Assembly (NCBI RefSeq): GCF_012034175.1 | Contig: NZ_JAATEJ010000011.1 | Coordinates: forward strand, 154,457-218,456 | Source: Actinacidiphila epipremni | GTDB taxonomy: Bacteria > Actinomycetota > Actinomycetes > Streptomycetales > Streptomycetaceae | DNA length: 64,000 nt | Direction of reading: 5' to 3' | Part shown: positions 8,131-16,301 of the stretch, piece after piece | Layout of the letters: each line of letters opens with the position of its first letter | How positions within the stretch are numbered: the stretch's first letter is position 1 | Made by a program: the position numbers and the translations under genes | The notes under the pieces: generated by a model | The model's database searches: none | The model's input: only the letters and a program-made list of their open reading frames with translations | Told to the model about the DNA's origin: nothing

Positions 8131-9303
8131 GTGACCACCACAGAAACCCTGGACGTACAGCCCACGCCGCTCGCACTGCTGCTGCTCGGCCGCGAGTCCG
8201 ACCCACGCAGCGAGCGCGGCGTGGAGTGCCCGGGAGACCTGCCGGCGCCGTCCGACCCGCGCCTGGTGGAGCGCGCCCGGGCCGCGAAGGCACGGCTCGG
8301 CGAGAAGGTCTTCGTGCTGGGGCACCACTACCAGCGTGACGAGGTCATCGAGTTCGCCGACGTCACCGGCGACTCCTTCAAGCTGGCCAGGGACGCGGCG
8401 GCGCGCCCCGAGGCGGAGTACATCGTCTTCTGCGGCGTCCACTTCATGGCCGAGTCCGCGGACATCCTGACCTCCGAGCGGCAGCAGGTGATCCTGCCGG
8501 ACCTCGCCGCGGGCTGCTCGATGGCCGACATGGCGACGGCCGAGCAGGTCGCCGAGTGCTGGGACGTCCTGGCGGACGCCGGGGTCGCCGATGTGACGGT
8601 GCCGGTGTCGTACATGAACTCCTCGGCCGACATCAAGGCGTTCACCGGCCGGCACGGCGGCACGATCTGCACGTCCTCCAACGCCCGGCGGGCGCTGGAG
8701 TGGGCCTTCGGGCAGGGCGAGAAGGTGCTGTTCCTGCCCGACCAGCACCTGGGGCGCAACACCGCGGTACGGGACATGGGCCTGTCGCTGGAGGAGTGCG
8801 TCGTCTACAACCCGCACAAGCCGGACGGCGGGCTGACCGCCGAGCAGCTGCGGGCGGCGAAGATGATCCTGTGGCGCGGCCACTGCTCGGTGCACGGCCG
8901 CTTCACGCTCGATTCGGTCCAGGACGTACGGGCCCGCATCCCCGGGGTGAACGTGCTGGTGCACCCGGAGTGCCGGCACGAGGTCGTCATGGCGGCGGAC
9001 CACGTGGGCTCGACCGAGCACATCATCACGATGCTGGACGCGGCGCCGGCGGGCTCGTCGTGGGCGATCGGCACGGAGCTGAATCTCGTCCGGCGGCTGG
9101 CGAAGGCGCATCCGGACAAGCAGATCGTCTTCCTGGACAAGACGGTGTGCTTCTGCTCGACGATGAACCGCATCGACCTGCCGCACCTGGTGTGGGCGCT
9201 GGAGTCGCTGGCGGACGGCAAGGTGGTCAACCGCATCGAGGTGGACGCGGAGACCGAGCACTTCGCGAAGCTCGCGCTGGAGCAGATGCTGGCGCTGCCG
9301 TAA
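8131..9303 (+). CDS. nadA: Quinolinate synthase A
   Basis: NadA condenses iminoaspartate with dihydroxyacetone phosphate to quinolinate in de novo NAD synthesis, using an oxygen-sensitive 4Fe-4S cluster. The 390-residue protein starts at GTG 8131. The cluster cysteines are visible in FCGVHFMAES (Cys101), HPECRHEV and CFCSTMN, with the conserved LGHHYQRDEV near residue 64. No nadB or nadC lies beside it in this window. The upstream region carries three regular palindromes, suggesting repression by a dedicated factor. Confidence 0.96.
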   Translation: MTTTETLDVQPTPLALLLLGRESDPRSERGVECPGDLPAPSDPRLVERARAAKARLGEKVFVLGHHYQRDEVIEFADVTGDSFKLARDAAARPEAEYIVFCGVHFMAESADILTSERQQVILPDLAAGCSMADMATAEQVAECWDVLADAGVADVTVPVSYMNSSADIKAFTGRHGGTICTSSNARRALEWAFGQGEKVLFLPDQHLGRNTAVRDMGLSLEECVVYNPHKPDGGLTAEQLRAAKMILWRGHCSVHGRFTLDSVQDVRARIPGVNVLVHPECRHEVVMAADHVGSTEHIITMLDAAPAGSSWAIGTELNLVRRLAKAHPDKQIVFLDKTVCFCSTMNRIDLPHLVWALESLADGKVVNRIEVDAETEHFAKLALEQMLALP

Positions 9304-9422
9304 CGTTCCTGCCCCCGGGTCCCCCGGGTCCCCCGGCTTCCGGGACTCCCCCGGCCCCAACTCCCCTGCCGCGTACGGCGACCCGTGTGCCGTACGCGGC
9401 GGCGGGGAGCAATGATGGAACG

Positions 9423-10298
9423 GTGATCCTTCGACCCGTTCGTGACGACGACGAGGACGCCGAGCTCGTCCGGCAGATCACCGCCGCCGCCTTCGCCCCG
9501 GTGCCGGCGCACGCGCTGGGCGCCGGGCCGCCCGCCCGGGATGCGCGTGCGGCGCGTGAGCGCGACCGCGCCCGGCACCTGGCCGGGACCGACCCCGGCG
9601 GCTGCTGGATCGCCGAGGACGAGGTCGCCGGGCCGGTCGGCGTGGCGCTGTCCTCGCGGCGCGAGGGCACGTGGGGCCTGGCGCTGCTGGCGGTCACGCC
9701 CGGCGCGCAGGGCAAGGGCGTCGGCAAGGCGCTGATGGCCCGGGCGATGGTGCACGGCAGGGCGTGCCTGCGCGGCGTCATCTGCTGCCCGCCCGATCCC
9801 GTCGCGGCGCGCACGTACCGCCGGGCGGGCTTCACGCTGCACCCGGCCGTACGGCTGGCCGGCGCGGTCGACCCGGCGCGGCTGCCGGCGCCGGACGGCG
9901 CGGTGCACGAGGGGACGGAGCGGCACCGCGACCTCATGGACTCCGTGGACCGCCGCACCCGCGGCGGCGCGCACGGCCCCGACCACGAGGTGCTCTTCCG
10001 CCACCACCGGCTCCTGGTCGTCGACGACCTCGCCGGCAGCGGCTACTGCTACGCCGACGAGCGCGGCGTCGAGGCCCTGGCCGCGACCTCCCGCCGCCTC
10101 GCCACCCGCCTGCTGACCGCCGCCCTCCTCAGCGCCCCCGCCGGCCGCCCGGTCCGTGTCGCGGGCCTGACGGCGGAGCAGGAATGGGCGGTGGACGTCG
10201 GCATCGCGGCGGGCCTGGAGATCGCCAACGCGGGTTACGTGTGCCTGCGCGGCATGCGGCCCCCACAGCCGTACATCCCCTCGGAACTTTTCGCCTGA
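9423..10298 (+). CDS. GNAT-family N-acetyltransferase-like protein
   Basis: The 291-residue protein has an N-terminal GNAT fold with the acetyl-CoA loop visible as VTPGAQGKGVGKAL (about residue 95). A second, more degenerate GNAT-like half follows, with LLVVDDLAGSGYCY and a C-terminal YVCLRGMRPP. The start GTG 9423 follows GGGGAG by about 14 bp, so the exact start is uncertain. The substrate is unknown. It converges on the histidine kinase gene, and both stop codons fall within one hairpin. Confidence 0.75.
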   Translation: MILRPVRDDDEDAELVRQITAAAFAPVPAHALGAGPPARDARAARERDRARHLAGTDPGGCWIAEDEVAGPVGVALSSRREGTWGLALLAVTPGAQGKGVGKALMARAMVHGRACLRGVICCPPDPVAARTYRRAGFTLHPAVRLAGAVDPARLPAPDGAVHEGTERHRDLMDSVDRRTRGGAHGPDHEVLFRHHRLLVVDDLAGSGYCYADERGVEALAATSRRLATRLLTAALLSAPAGRPVRVAGLTAEQEWAVDVGIAAGLEIANAGYVCLRGMRPPQPYIPSELFA

Positions 10299-10329
10299 CC
10301 GGCGGGTCCGGGGCGCACCGCGCCGGTCA
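10296..10329. terminator. Bidirectional hairpin spanning two stop codons
   Basis: TGACCGGCG (10296-10304) and CGCCGGTCA (10321-10329) form a perfect 9-bp stem. The GNAT gene's TGA is the left end and the kinase gene's TGA (opposite strand) is the right end. The compact shape suits a shared terminator for convergent genes. Confidence 0.6.
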
Positions 10330-11514
10330 GGCGATCGTGCCGTCGGCCGGGGTGGGGTGGAAGGTGCGGGGCGGGGCGGACAGGGGGAGGCGGACCCAGA
10401 CGCGGAAGCCGCCGCCGGGGCGGGCGCCGGCGCGGCAGACGCCGCCGAGGGCGGTGGCGCGCTCGTACATGCCCAGCAGGCCGTGCCCACCGGTGCCGCG
10501 CTCGGGCCGGCCGCCGGGGCAGGGGATGCCGGGCGGCACGGGCGAGCTGCCGTCGGCGGCGGACTGCGGGCGGGGGCGGGTGCGCGGCGGGAGCAGCGAC
10601 TCGGCGGTGCCGGGGGCGCCGTCGTCGTCCACCACGACCTCCAGCGCGCCCGGGTCGCGGCGGATGCGTACGACCGCGCCGGCGCCGGGGCCGGCGTGCT
10701 TCTGGACGTTGGTCAGCGACTCCTGGATCACCCGGTAGGCGGTCAGGTCGACGCTGACCGGCAGCGGGCCGTGCGAGCGCGGCGCCGGGTCGCCGTCGCC
10801 GACGATGCACTCGACGGTGACCCGCAGGCCCTCGCTGCGGAAGCCCTCCAGCAGCTGGTCCAGCAGCCCGAGCCCGGGCGCGGGCTCCATGGGCGCGGCC
10901 GGCTCGCCGCGCAGCCGCAGCAGCCCCACCGTGGCGCGCAGCTCGTCCAGCGCCTGCCGGCTGGCCTCGCGGACGTGCGCGAGCGCCTCCTTGGCCTGGT
11001 CGGGCCGCCGGTCCAGGACGTGCGCGGCGACCCCGGCCTGCACATTGGCCAGCGCGATCTGGTGGGCGACGACGTCGTGCAGCTCGCGGGCTATCCGCAG
11101 CCGCTCCTCGGCGACCCGGCGCTTGGCCTCCTCCTCGCGCGCCGCCTCCTCGCGCCGGGCCCGCTCGGCGGCGGACGCGGCGTAGGCCCGGCGGCTGCGC
11201 AGCGCGTCCCCGGCGGCGACAGCCGTCCCGGCCCACGCCACGAGCGCGACGACCCACCCGTCGACGCCCCCCAGCACGACCAGCAGCACCGACAGGGCAC
11301 ACCCCAGCAGCAACGCCGCCCACAGCACCCTGCGGGGGGTCCTAGGGCCTGTTTTAAAAGTCCCGTCTGCCCGGAGGGGCTGGGCACGCACTCCCCCACG
11401 GCTGCGCGTGGGGGTGCCCCAGCTGCGTTGTCGGTCGTCGGCGCAGCCCTCCCCCTGCCTTCGACGGGAGGTACCCCCAGCGCTCTCCTCCCTCCGCCTT
11501 GCCCTCGCACGCAC
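10327..11514 (-). CDS. Sensor histidine kinase with 5' end replaced by a MITE (truncated)
   Basis: The C-terminal catalytic part is intact: a HisKA_3 box RIARELHDVVAHQ, an N-box ESLTNVQKHAG, and a GTGGHGLLGMYERA loop. Kinases of this type usually have four to six N-terminal membrane helices; only about two remain, starting at RRVLWAALLLG. The MITE at 11342-11575 adjoins this point. An in-frame ATG at 11514 lies inside the element and would add about 57 foreign Arg-rich residues; an internal GTG at 11328 is the alternative. No response regulator lies next to it, so it is also orphaned. It is probably a degraded signalling gene that still reads in frame. Confidence 0.7.
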   Translation of the reverse strand: MRARARRREESAGGTSRRRQGEGCADDRQRSWGTPTRSRGGVRAQPLRADGTFKTGPRTPRRVLWAALLLGCALSVLLVVLGGVDGWVVALVAWAGTAVAAGDALRSRRAYAASAAERARREEAAREEEAKRRVAEERLRIARELHDVVAHQIALANVQAGVAAHVLDRRPDQAKEALAHVREASRQALDELRATVGLLRLRGEPAAPMEPAPGLGLLDQLLEGFRSEGLRVTVECIVGDGDPAPRSHGPLPVSVDLTAYRVIQESLTNVQKHAGPGAGAVVRIRRDPGALEVVVDDDGAPGTAESLLPPRTRPRPQSAADGSSPVPPGIPCPGGRPERGTGGHGLLGMYERATALGGVCRAGARPGGGFRVWVRLPLSAPPRTFHPTPADGTIA

Positions 11515-11575
11515 CCAGCCCCGCCGGCCCCCGCCCTTACGGGCGGGACGACGCTACTTTTAAAACAGGCCCTAG
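11342..11575. mobile_element. MITE with 20-bp perfect terminal inverted repeats in CTAG sites
   Basis: The left end, 11342-11361 (CTAGGGCCTGTTTTAAAAGT), is the exact reverse complement of 11556-11575. The element is 234 bp, encodes no transposase, and contains a CCCCCACG/CGTGGGGG hairpin and a GGGAGGTACCCCC motif common between streptomycete genes. CTAG at both ends resembles the target preference I recall for IS112-like (IS5-family) elements. It separates pspAA from the kinase gene and supplies the TAG stop of pspAA. Confidence 0.88.
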
Positions 11576-11850
11576 CCAGGGATCAGCCCGTCGTCGTGGA
11601 GCATGGCCCGGACCTCGTCGAGTGTGGCGTCGGAGGCGGGGAGGATCAGCTCGGAGGGTTCCAGTGCGTCGTCGGGGAGCGGTTCGCCGAGTCGGCGGAC
11701 CGAGTCGAGCAGGGCGCCCAGCGTGCGCCGGAAGCCCTCCTCGTCCCCGGCCTCGACGGCGGCCAGCAGCTCGTTGTCCAGCTCGTTGAGCTCGGTGAGG
11801 TGCGACTGCTCCAGCCTCACCTGGCCCTCCCCCATGATCCGCGCGATCAT
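11572..11850 (-). CDS. pspAA: PspA-associated protein PspAA
   Basis: The 92-residue acidic protein starts MIARIMGEGQVRL, the usual opening of this PspA partner family, and ends normally in DDGLIPG. ATG 11850 has GGAGGAGG 6 bp upstream. It follows pspA on the same strand after 241 bp and probably works with it in envelope-stress response. Its TAG stop lies in the CTAG end of the MITE, so the insertion hit exactly at the gene boundary without damaging this protein. Confidence 0.85.
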   Translation of the reverse strand: MIARIMGEGQVRLEQSHLTELNELDNELLAAVEAGDEEGFRRTLGALLDSVRRLGEPLPDDALEPSELILPASDATLDEVRAMLHDDGLIPG

Positions 11851-12091
11851 GACGGCCTCCTCCGTTGCGGCTCTCGGCTCACTTGCGGCGGGGCAGCCGG
11901 CCGCTCCTGACGGCGGCGGCTGCGTGGTGCGGGACTGCTCCGTACGGGTACGCGCACGGGTGCGGCGCCGGGCGTGCCGGACGTACGGCGGGCGTACGAG
12001 AGGTGCGGCATGGTGCCGGGCCCGCCGACGCCGGGCGGGTCCGGCGTGCGGACCGCCGCCCGCCGCCGTCGCCCGGCTCCGCATACCCGGC

Positions 12092-12886
12092 CTACTGCTT
12101 GTCGAACCTCGGGGTGTCCTGCGGCTCCGCCTGCGCGCCCTGCCCCTGCCGGCCGCCCTCGATGGCCTGCGGGGTGCTGCCGCCGCCGGCCAGCTCGGCC
12201 TTCATGCGCTGCAGCTCCAGTTCCACGTCGCTGCCGCCGGACAGCCGGTCCAGCTCGGCCTGGATGTCGTCCTTGGCGAGCCCGGAGGGGTCGTCGAGGG
12301 CGCCGGAGGCCAGCAGCTCGTCCAGGGCGCCGGCCCGGGCCCGCAGCTGCTCGGTCTTGTCCTCGGCCCGCTGGATCGCCATGCCGACGTCGCCCATCTC
12401 CTCGGAGATGCCCGAGAAGGCCTCGCCGATCTGGGTCTGCGCCTGCGCGGCGGTGTAGGTGGCCTTGATGGTCTCCTTCTTCGTACGGAAGGCGTCCACC
12501 TTGGCCTGGAGGCGCTGGGAGGCGAGCGTCAGCTTCTCCTCCTCGCCCTGGAGCTGCGTGTGCTGCGTCTCCAGGTCGGCGACCTGCTGCTGCAGCGCCG
12601 CCCGCCGCGACAGCGCCTCGCGCGCCAGGTCCTCACGGCCCAGCGCCAGCGCCTTGCGGCCCTGGTCCTCGTACGTCGACGACTTCTTCTGCAGCTCGGT
12701 CAGCTGCAGCTCCAGCCGCTTGCGGGAAGTGGCCACGTCCGCCACGCCCCTGCGTACCTTCTGCAGCAGCTCCAGCTGCTTCTGGTACGAGTAGTCGAGC
12801 GTCTCGCGCGGGTCCTCGGCCCTGTCCAGGGCCTTGTTGGCCTTCGCGCGGAAGATCAGTCCCATCCGCTTCATGACACCGCTCAT
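12092..12886 (-). CDS. pspA: Phage shock protein A / IM30 family membrane-stress protein
   Basis: This peripheral membrane protein stabilises the inner leaflet under stress. The 264 residues begin with the amphipathic helix MKRMGLIFRAKANKALDRAE and then form the long alpha-helical coiled coil of PspA/ESCRT-III proteins, heavy in Lys/Glu/Gln heptads to about residue 220. A short Gly/Gln-rich tail follows. It heads a pspA-pspAA-kinase transcription unit and is divergent from the DUF3043 gene. Family identity is secure. Confidence 0.94.
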   Translation of the reverse strand: MSGVMKRMGLIFRAKANKALDRAEDPRETLDYSYQKQLELLQKVRRGVADVATSRKRLELQLTELQKKSSTYEDQGRKALALGREDLAREALSRRAALQQQVADLETQHTQLQGEEEKLTLASQRLQAKVDAFRTKKETIKATYTAAQAQTQIGEAFSGISEEMGDVGMAIQRAEDKTEQLRARAGALDELLASGALDDPSGLAKDDIQAELDRLSGGSDVELELQRMKAELAGGGSTPQAIEGGRQGQGAQAEPQDTPRFDKQ

Positions 12887-13082
12887 GGGCCTCGCGCGCC
12901 CCCTTCTCCGGCAACTGCTCCAGCACCTCTACAGACCCCAGCCTACGGGCCCTGGTTCCATTACCGCACTGTTCGGGACCGGATGCGCTCATCCCCAAGG
13001 ACGATCACGGTTCGGTGTCCCCCTGCCCAAGGAGTACGTGAGGGGCTGGGGTCGCGGGCCGCGAGCACGTAACCTGGGAGAT

Positions 13083-13667
13083 GTGTTCCGACGCCGTACC
13101 CACGATGAGCAGGCCCAAGCAGTAGCCGCAGTGCTTGAGGACCAGATCCGCGACCCGCAGGCTCCGAAGGGTCGCCCCACGCCGAAGCGCAGCGAGGCGC
13201 AGAACGCCCGCCGCAAGGCCGTCACGACGCCGACCGACCGGAAGGCGCAGGTCCGCGCCGCCCGCGAGGCGCGCAGGGAGGACCTGGCCAAGCGCCGGGA
13301 GGCCCTGGCCAACGGTGACGAGCGCAATCTGCCGGCCGCGCACCAGGGCCCGGTGCGCAAGTTCACCCGCGACTACGTCGACTCCCGCTACCGGGTCGCC
13401 GAGTTCTTCCTGCCGATGGCGGTGCTGATCCTCGTCGGCAGCCTGCTGCCGGCGCTGCAGACCCTCTCGCTCTTCCTGTGGCTGCTGGTCATCGTGCTGA
13501 TCGTGGTGGACTCCGTAATCACCGGTATCGCGCTGCGCCGCCAGCTGGCCAAGCGCTTCCCGGACCAGAACACCAAGCGCGCGGTCAGCTACGGGCTGAT
13601 GCGCACGCTGCAGATGCGCCGGATGCGGCTGCCGAAGCCGCAGGTCGCGCGCGGCGCCAAGCTCTGA
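13083..13667 (+). CDS. DUF3043 membrane protein
   Basis: The 194-residue protein starts at GTG 13083 with GGGAG just upstream. It has a charged cytoplasmic N-terminal half (about 1-100, Arg/Lys/Ala-rich), then two adjacent membrane helices (about 115-160), and a short basic tail. The pattern HQGPVRKFTRDYVDSRY before the helices is typical of actinobacterial DUF3043 proteins, whose function is unknown. Its stop overlaps the proposed CTG start of the methyltransferase. Confidence 0.88.
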   Translation: MFRRRTHDEQAQAVAAVLEDQIRDPQAPKGRPTPKRSEAQNARRKAVTTPTDRKAQVRAAREARREDLAKRREALANGDERNLPAAHQGPVRKFTRDYVDSRYRVAEFFLPMAVLILVGSLLPALQTLSLFLWLLVIVLIVVDSVITGIALRRQLAKRFPDQNTKRAVSYGLMRTLQMRRMRLPKPQVARGAKL

Positions 13668-14494
13668 ACGCCGGGCTGCCCGGCGTCGCCGGTTTCGCCG
13701 GCGGCGCCGATCCGTGGCTGTCCGGCCTCGGGGGCCTGCGGAACACCGTGCGGCAGGAGCTGGTCGCCCGCCAGCTCGACGAGCAGATCGCCCTCCACTT
13801 CCCGCCCGCGGGCGGCGCCCATGCCGCCGTCCGCCGGCTGCGGGTGCTCGACGTCGGCCCGGGGCAGGGCACGCAGGCGCTGCGGCTGGCGCGGGCCGGG
13901 CACCTGGTGACCGGTCTTGAGGCCGATCCGCGGATGCTGGGCGCGCTGCGGGCCGCGGTCGCCGCGCAGCTGCCGGAGGTGCAGGCGCGGATGGTCGTCC
14001 TCCAGGGCGACGGCCGCGAGACCGGCCGGCATTTCGGGCCCGCGTGCTTCGACGTGGTCCTCTGCCACGGTGTGCTGATGTACCTGCCCGACCCCGAGCC
14101 GATGCTCGCCGGGCTCGCCCGGGTCCTGGCGCCGGGCGGGCTGCTGTCGCTGCTGGTGCGCAACGGCGACGCGCTGGCCATGCGGCCCGGCCTCCAGGGC
14201 GACTTCGGGGCGGCGCTGCACGCCTTCGGCTCCGAGGGGTACGTCAACCGGCTGGGCATAGCCACCCGGGCCGACCGGCTCGGCCCGATGACGGCGACGC
14301 TGACCGGCATCAACGTGCCGCTGCACACCTGGTACGGCGTGCGGGTCTTCACCGACGCGGCCCCCGACCACGCGGCGGCCCCCACGGCACCGGCGGCGCT
14401 CGCGGCGCTGCTGGACGCGGAGGAGACGGCGGGGCGGACGGATCCGTACCGGGCGGTGGCGGCGCTGCTGCACGTGTGCGGGATCAGGGCGTAG
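13664..14494 (+). CDS. SAM-dependent methyltransferase
   Basis: The class I Rossmann methyltransferase shows motif I VLDVGPGQGTQAL, an acidic residue ending motif II (GLEADP), and CHGVLMYLPDPEPML as motifs IV/V. The substrate is unknown; family knowledge gives only the SAM chemistry. Similarity to the expected family start extends to the base after the DUF3043 stop, and no ATG, GTG or TTG is available there. The best start is CTG 13664, overlapping TGA as CTGA, giving 276 residues by translational coupling. The next in-frame start would cost about 28 residues. Confidence 0.85.
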   Translation: MNAGLPGVAGFAGGADPWLSGLGGLRNTVRQELVARQLDEQIALHFPPAGGAHAAVRRLRVLDVGPGQGTQALRLARAGHLVTGLEADPRMLGALRAAVAAQLPEVQARMVVLQGDGRETGRHFGPACFDVVLCHGVLMYLPDPEPMLAGLARVLAPGGLLSLLVRNGDALAMRPGLQGDFGAALHAFGSEGYVNRLGIATRADRLGPMTATLTGINVPLHTWYGVRVFTDAAPDHAAAPTAPAALAALLDAEETAGRTDPYRAVAALLHVCGIRA

Positions 14495-14572
14495 GCCCCT
14501 GGCGGGGCCGGGCGGGACCCGATTGGACGCGGCGGGCGGGTCGGCGGACGGGACAAAAGCGACACTCTTGGC

Positions 14573-15709
14573 ATGAGCGCACGCCGTCTTCCGAGCCCGC
14601 ACCGCCCGTACCGGCTTCCGCTGGGCGCCCGCCGCCGTACCCTCCTGCTGCCCGGCACGGCCGCGCTGCTCGCGCTCGCCGCGACCGCGTGCAGCTCGGG
14701 CTCGTCGGGCGGCGGCTCCTCCGCCGAGAGCGGGGCGGGCGACGCGGGAGTGGTCGGAGCCGCGGCGGTGACGGCGAACGGCGGCAGCGACCTGCAGAAC
14801 GCGTACCAGAGCACGGTGAAGAACGTGCTGCCGTCGGTCGTGCAGATCACCACCGACCAGGACCTCGGCTCGGGCGTCGTCTTCGACGACAAGGGCGACA
14901 TCGTCACCAACGCGCACGTCGTCGGCAACGCCACGAGCTTCCGGGTGTCGCTGGCCACCGGCGGCAGCCCGCTGGACGCCGACCTGGTGTCGTCCTTCCC
15001 GCCCAACGACCTGGCTGTCATCCGGCTGAAGAAGCCGCCGAAGGACCTCAAGCCCGCGTCGTTCGCGGACTCCTCGAAGGTCGCGGTGGGCCAGATCGTG
15101 CTGGCGATGGGCAATCCGCTGGGCCTATCCAGCAGCGTCACGCAGGGCATCGTGTCCGCGACCGACCGCACGGTCAGCGAGAGCGCCTCCGGCGGCGGGA
15201 CGGGCGCGACGATCCCCGACATGGTGCAGACGTCCGCGGCGATCAACCCGGGCAACAGCGGCGGCGCGCTCGTGGACCTCGACAACCAGGTCGTCGGCAT
15301 CCCGACGCTCGCCGCGACCGACCCGCAGCTCGGCAGCGGCGCCGCGCCCGGCATCGGCTTCGCGATCCCGTCCTCGACGGTCAAGCGCATCGCGGGCCAG
15401 ATCATCAAGAGCGGCAAGGTGACGGACTCGGGGCGGGCGGCGCTGGACGTGACCGTACGCGGTGTCGTCGACGAGAACCGGCAGCCGGCGGGCGCGGCGA
15501 TCGTCTCGACGACGAAGGGCGGCCCGGCGGCGAAGGCGGGCCTGAAGGCGGGCGACGTCATCACGAAGGTGGGCGGCACGCCGATCACGACGGTGCAGTC
15601 GCTGAGCGACACGCTCGCCGCGATGAAGCCCGGCCAGAAGGTGACGGTGACCTACGACCGCGACGGCGCGACGAAGACGGCGCAGGTGACGCTGGGCTCC
15701 CTGGGCTGA
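14573..15709 (+). CDS. HtrA/DegP-like lipoprotein serine protease with PDZ domain
   Basis: This extracytoplasmic quality-control protease has 378 residues. The signal peptide ends in lipobox LAATAC (Cys40), followed by a Gly/Ser linker. A trypsin-like domain carries His115 (NAHVVG), Asp146 (NDLAV) and Ser229 (GNSGGAL). A C-terminal PDZ domain (about 300-378) contains GLKAGDVITKVGGTPI. The triad is complete. It is transcribed alone and followed by a strong hairpin at 15858. Confidence 0.92.
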   Translation: MSARRLPSPHRPYRLPLGARRRTLLLPGTAALLALAATACSSGSSGGGSSAESGAGDAGVVGAAAVTANGGSDLQNAYQSTVKNVLPSVVQITTDQDLGSGVVFDDKGDIVTNAHVVGNATSFRVSLATGGSPLDADLVSSFPPNDLAVIRLKKPPKDLKPASFADSSKVAVGQIVLAMGNPLGLSSSVTQGIVSATDRTVSESASGGGTGATIPDMVQTSAAINPGNSGGALVDLDNQVVGIPTLAATDPQLGSGAAPGIGFAIPSSTVKRIAGQIIKSGKVTDSGRAALDVTVRGVVDENRQPAGAAIVSTTKGGPAAKAGLKAGDVITKVGGTPITTVQSLSDTLAAMKPGQKVTVTYDRDGATKTAQVTLGSLG

Positions 15710-15857
15710 GCTGATCGCGGAGCCGGCGGCCTGACGCCGGGGCCCGGCGGCTCGGGGCCCGAGCCCGCCGCCGGGCCGGGCAGACCCGCGAGCCCGCGAG
15801 TTCGCGAGTTCGCGGCCGAGACGGCGCCCGGGCCGCGTGAACCCGCGGCCGAGACGG

Positions 15858-15895
15858 CGCCGCCGCCCCTCCCGGCTCCGGGAGGGGCGGCGGCG
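15858..15895. terminator. Strong GC hairpin between convergent genes
   Basis: CGCCGCCGCCCCTCCCGG pairs with its perfect complement across a minimal loop. It lies between the htrA-like gene (+) and the small gene at 15905 (-), and suits termination from both sides. Confidence 0.75.
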
Positions 15896-15904
15896 GGGTG
15901 GCCG

Positions 15905-16111
15905 TCAGACCTCGGCGCGCAGGCTCATCGGGCCGTAGATCTTGGTGTCGCCGTCGGAGAGCACGACCTGTTCGGCGCCGCCCTCCAGCAGTTCCTTCCA
16001 GTTCAGCCCGAGCCATGTCTCGGCGTCCCCCTGCGTGGTGAACTCCTCCGGCTCCACGGCCGGCTCCACCACGCCGCCGTCGGCCGTCTCGAACCGCCAC
16101 GTCCACGCCAT
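15905..16111 (-). CDS. Small conserved hypothetical protein (68 aa)
   Basis: The 68-residue acidic protein starts MAWTWRFETADG and is rich in Trp and Glu (TWLGLNWKELLEGG). It has no signal peptide or membrane helix. From memory, short proteins with this start and length are conserved in streptomycetes at this position. Function is unknown. It is divergent from cobU. Confidence 0.78.
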   Translation of the reverse strand: MAWTWRFETADGGVVEPAVEPEEFTTQGDAETWLGLNWKELLEGGAEQVVLSDGDTKIYGPMSLRAEV

Positions 16112-16301
16112 GTAGGTCTCCTCGATACGAGTACGGTGCGCACGTCCGTACGCCTGCGCGTGCCTGCCCAGGCAGCGTAACCGCCATGCGCGCGGCGTTG
16201 GGGCCCGCCGCGAGGGCCCGCGGCGCGGCGGTCGCGTGACGGGGGCGGTCGTTTGGCGGGCCCCGCGCGCTCGGGGCGCGGGGACGCGAGACGATCAGGG
16301 G

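Noticed and set aside
11342..11575. A complete insertion sequence
   Set aside because: The element has only 234 bp and no transposase reading frame, so it is called a MITE.
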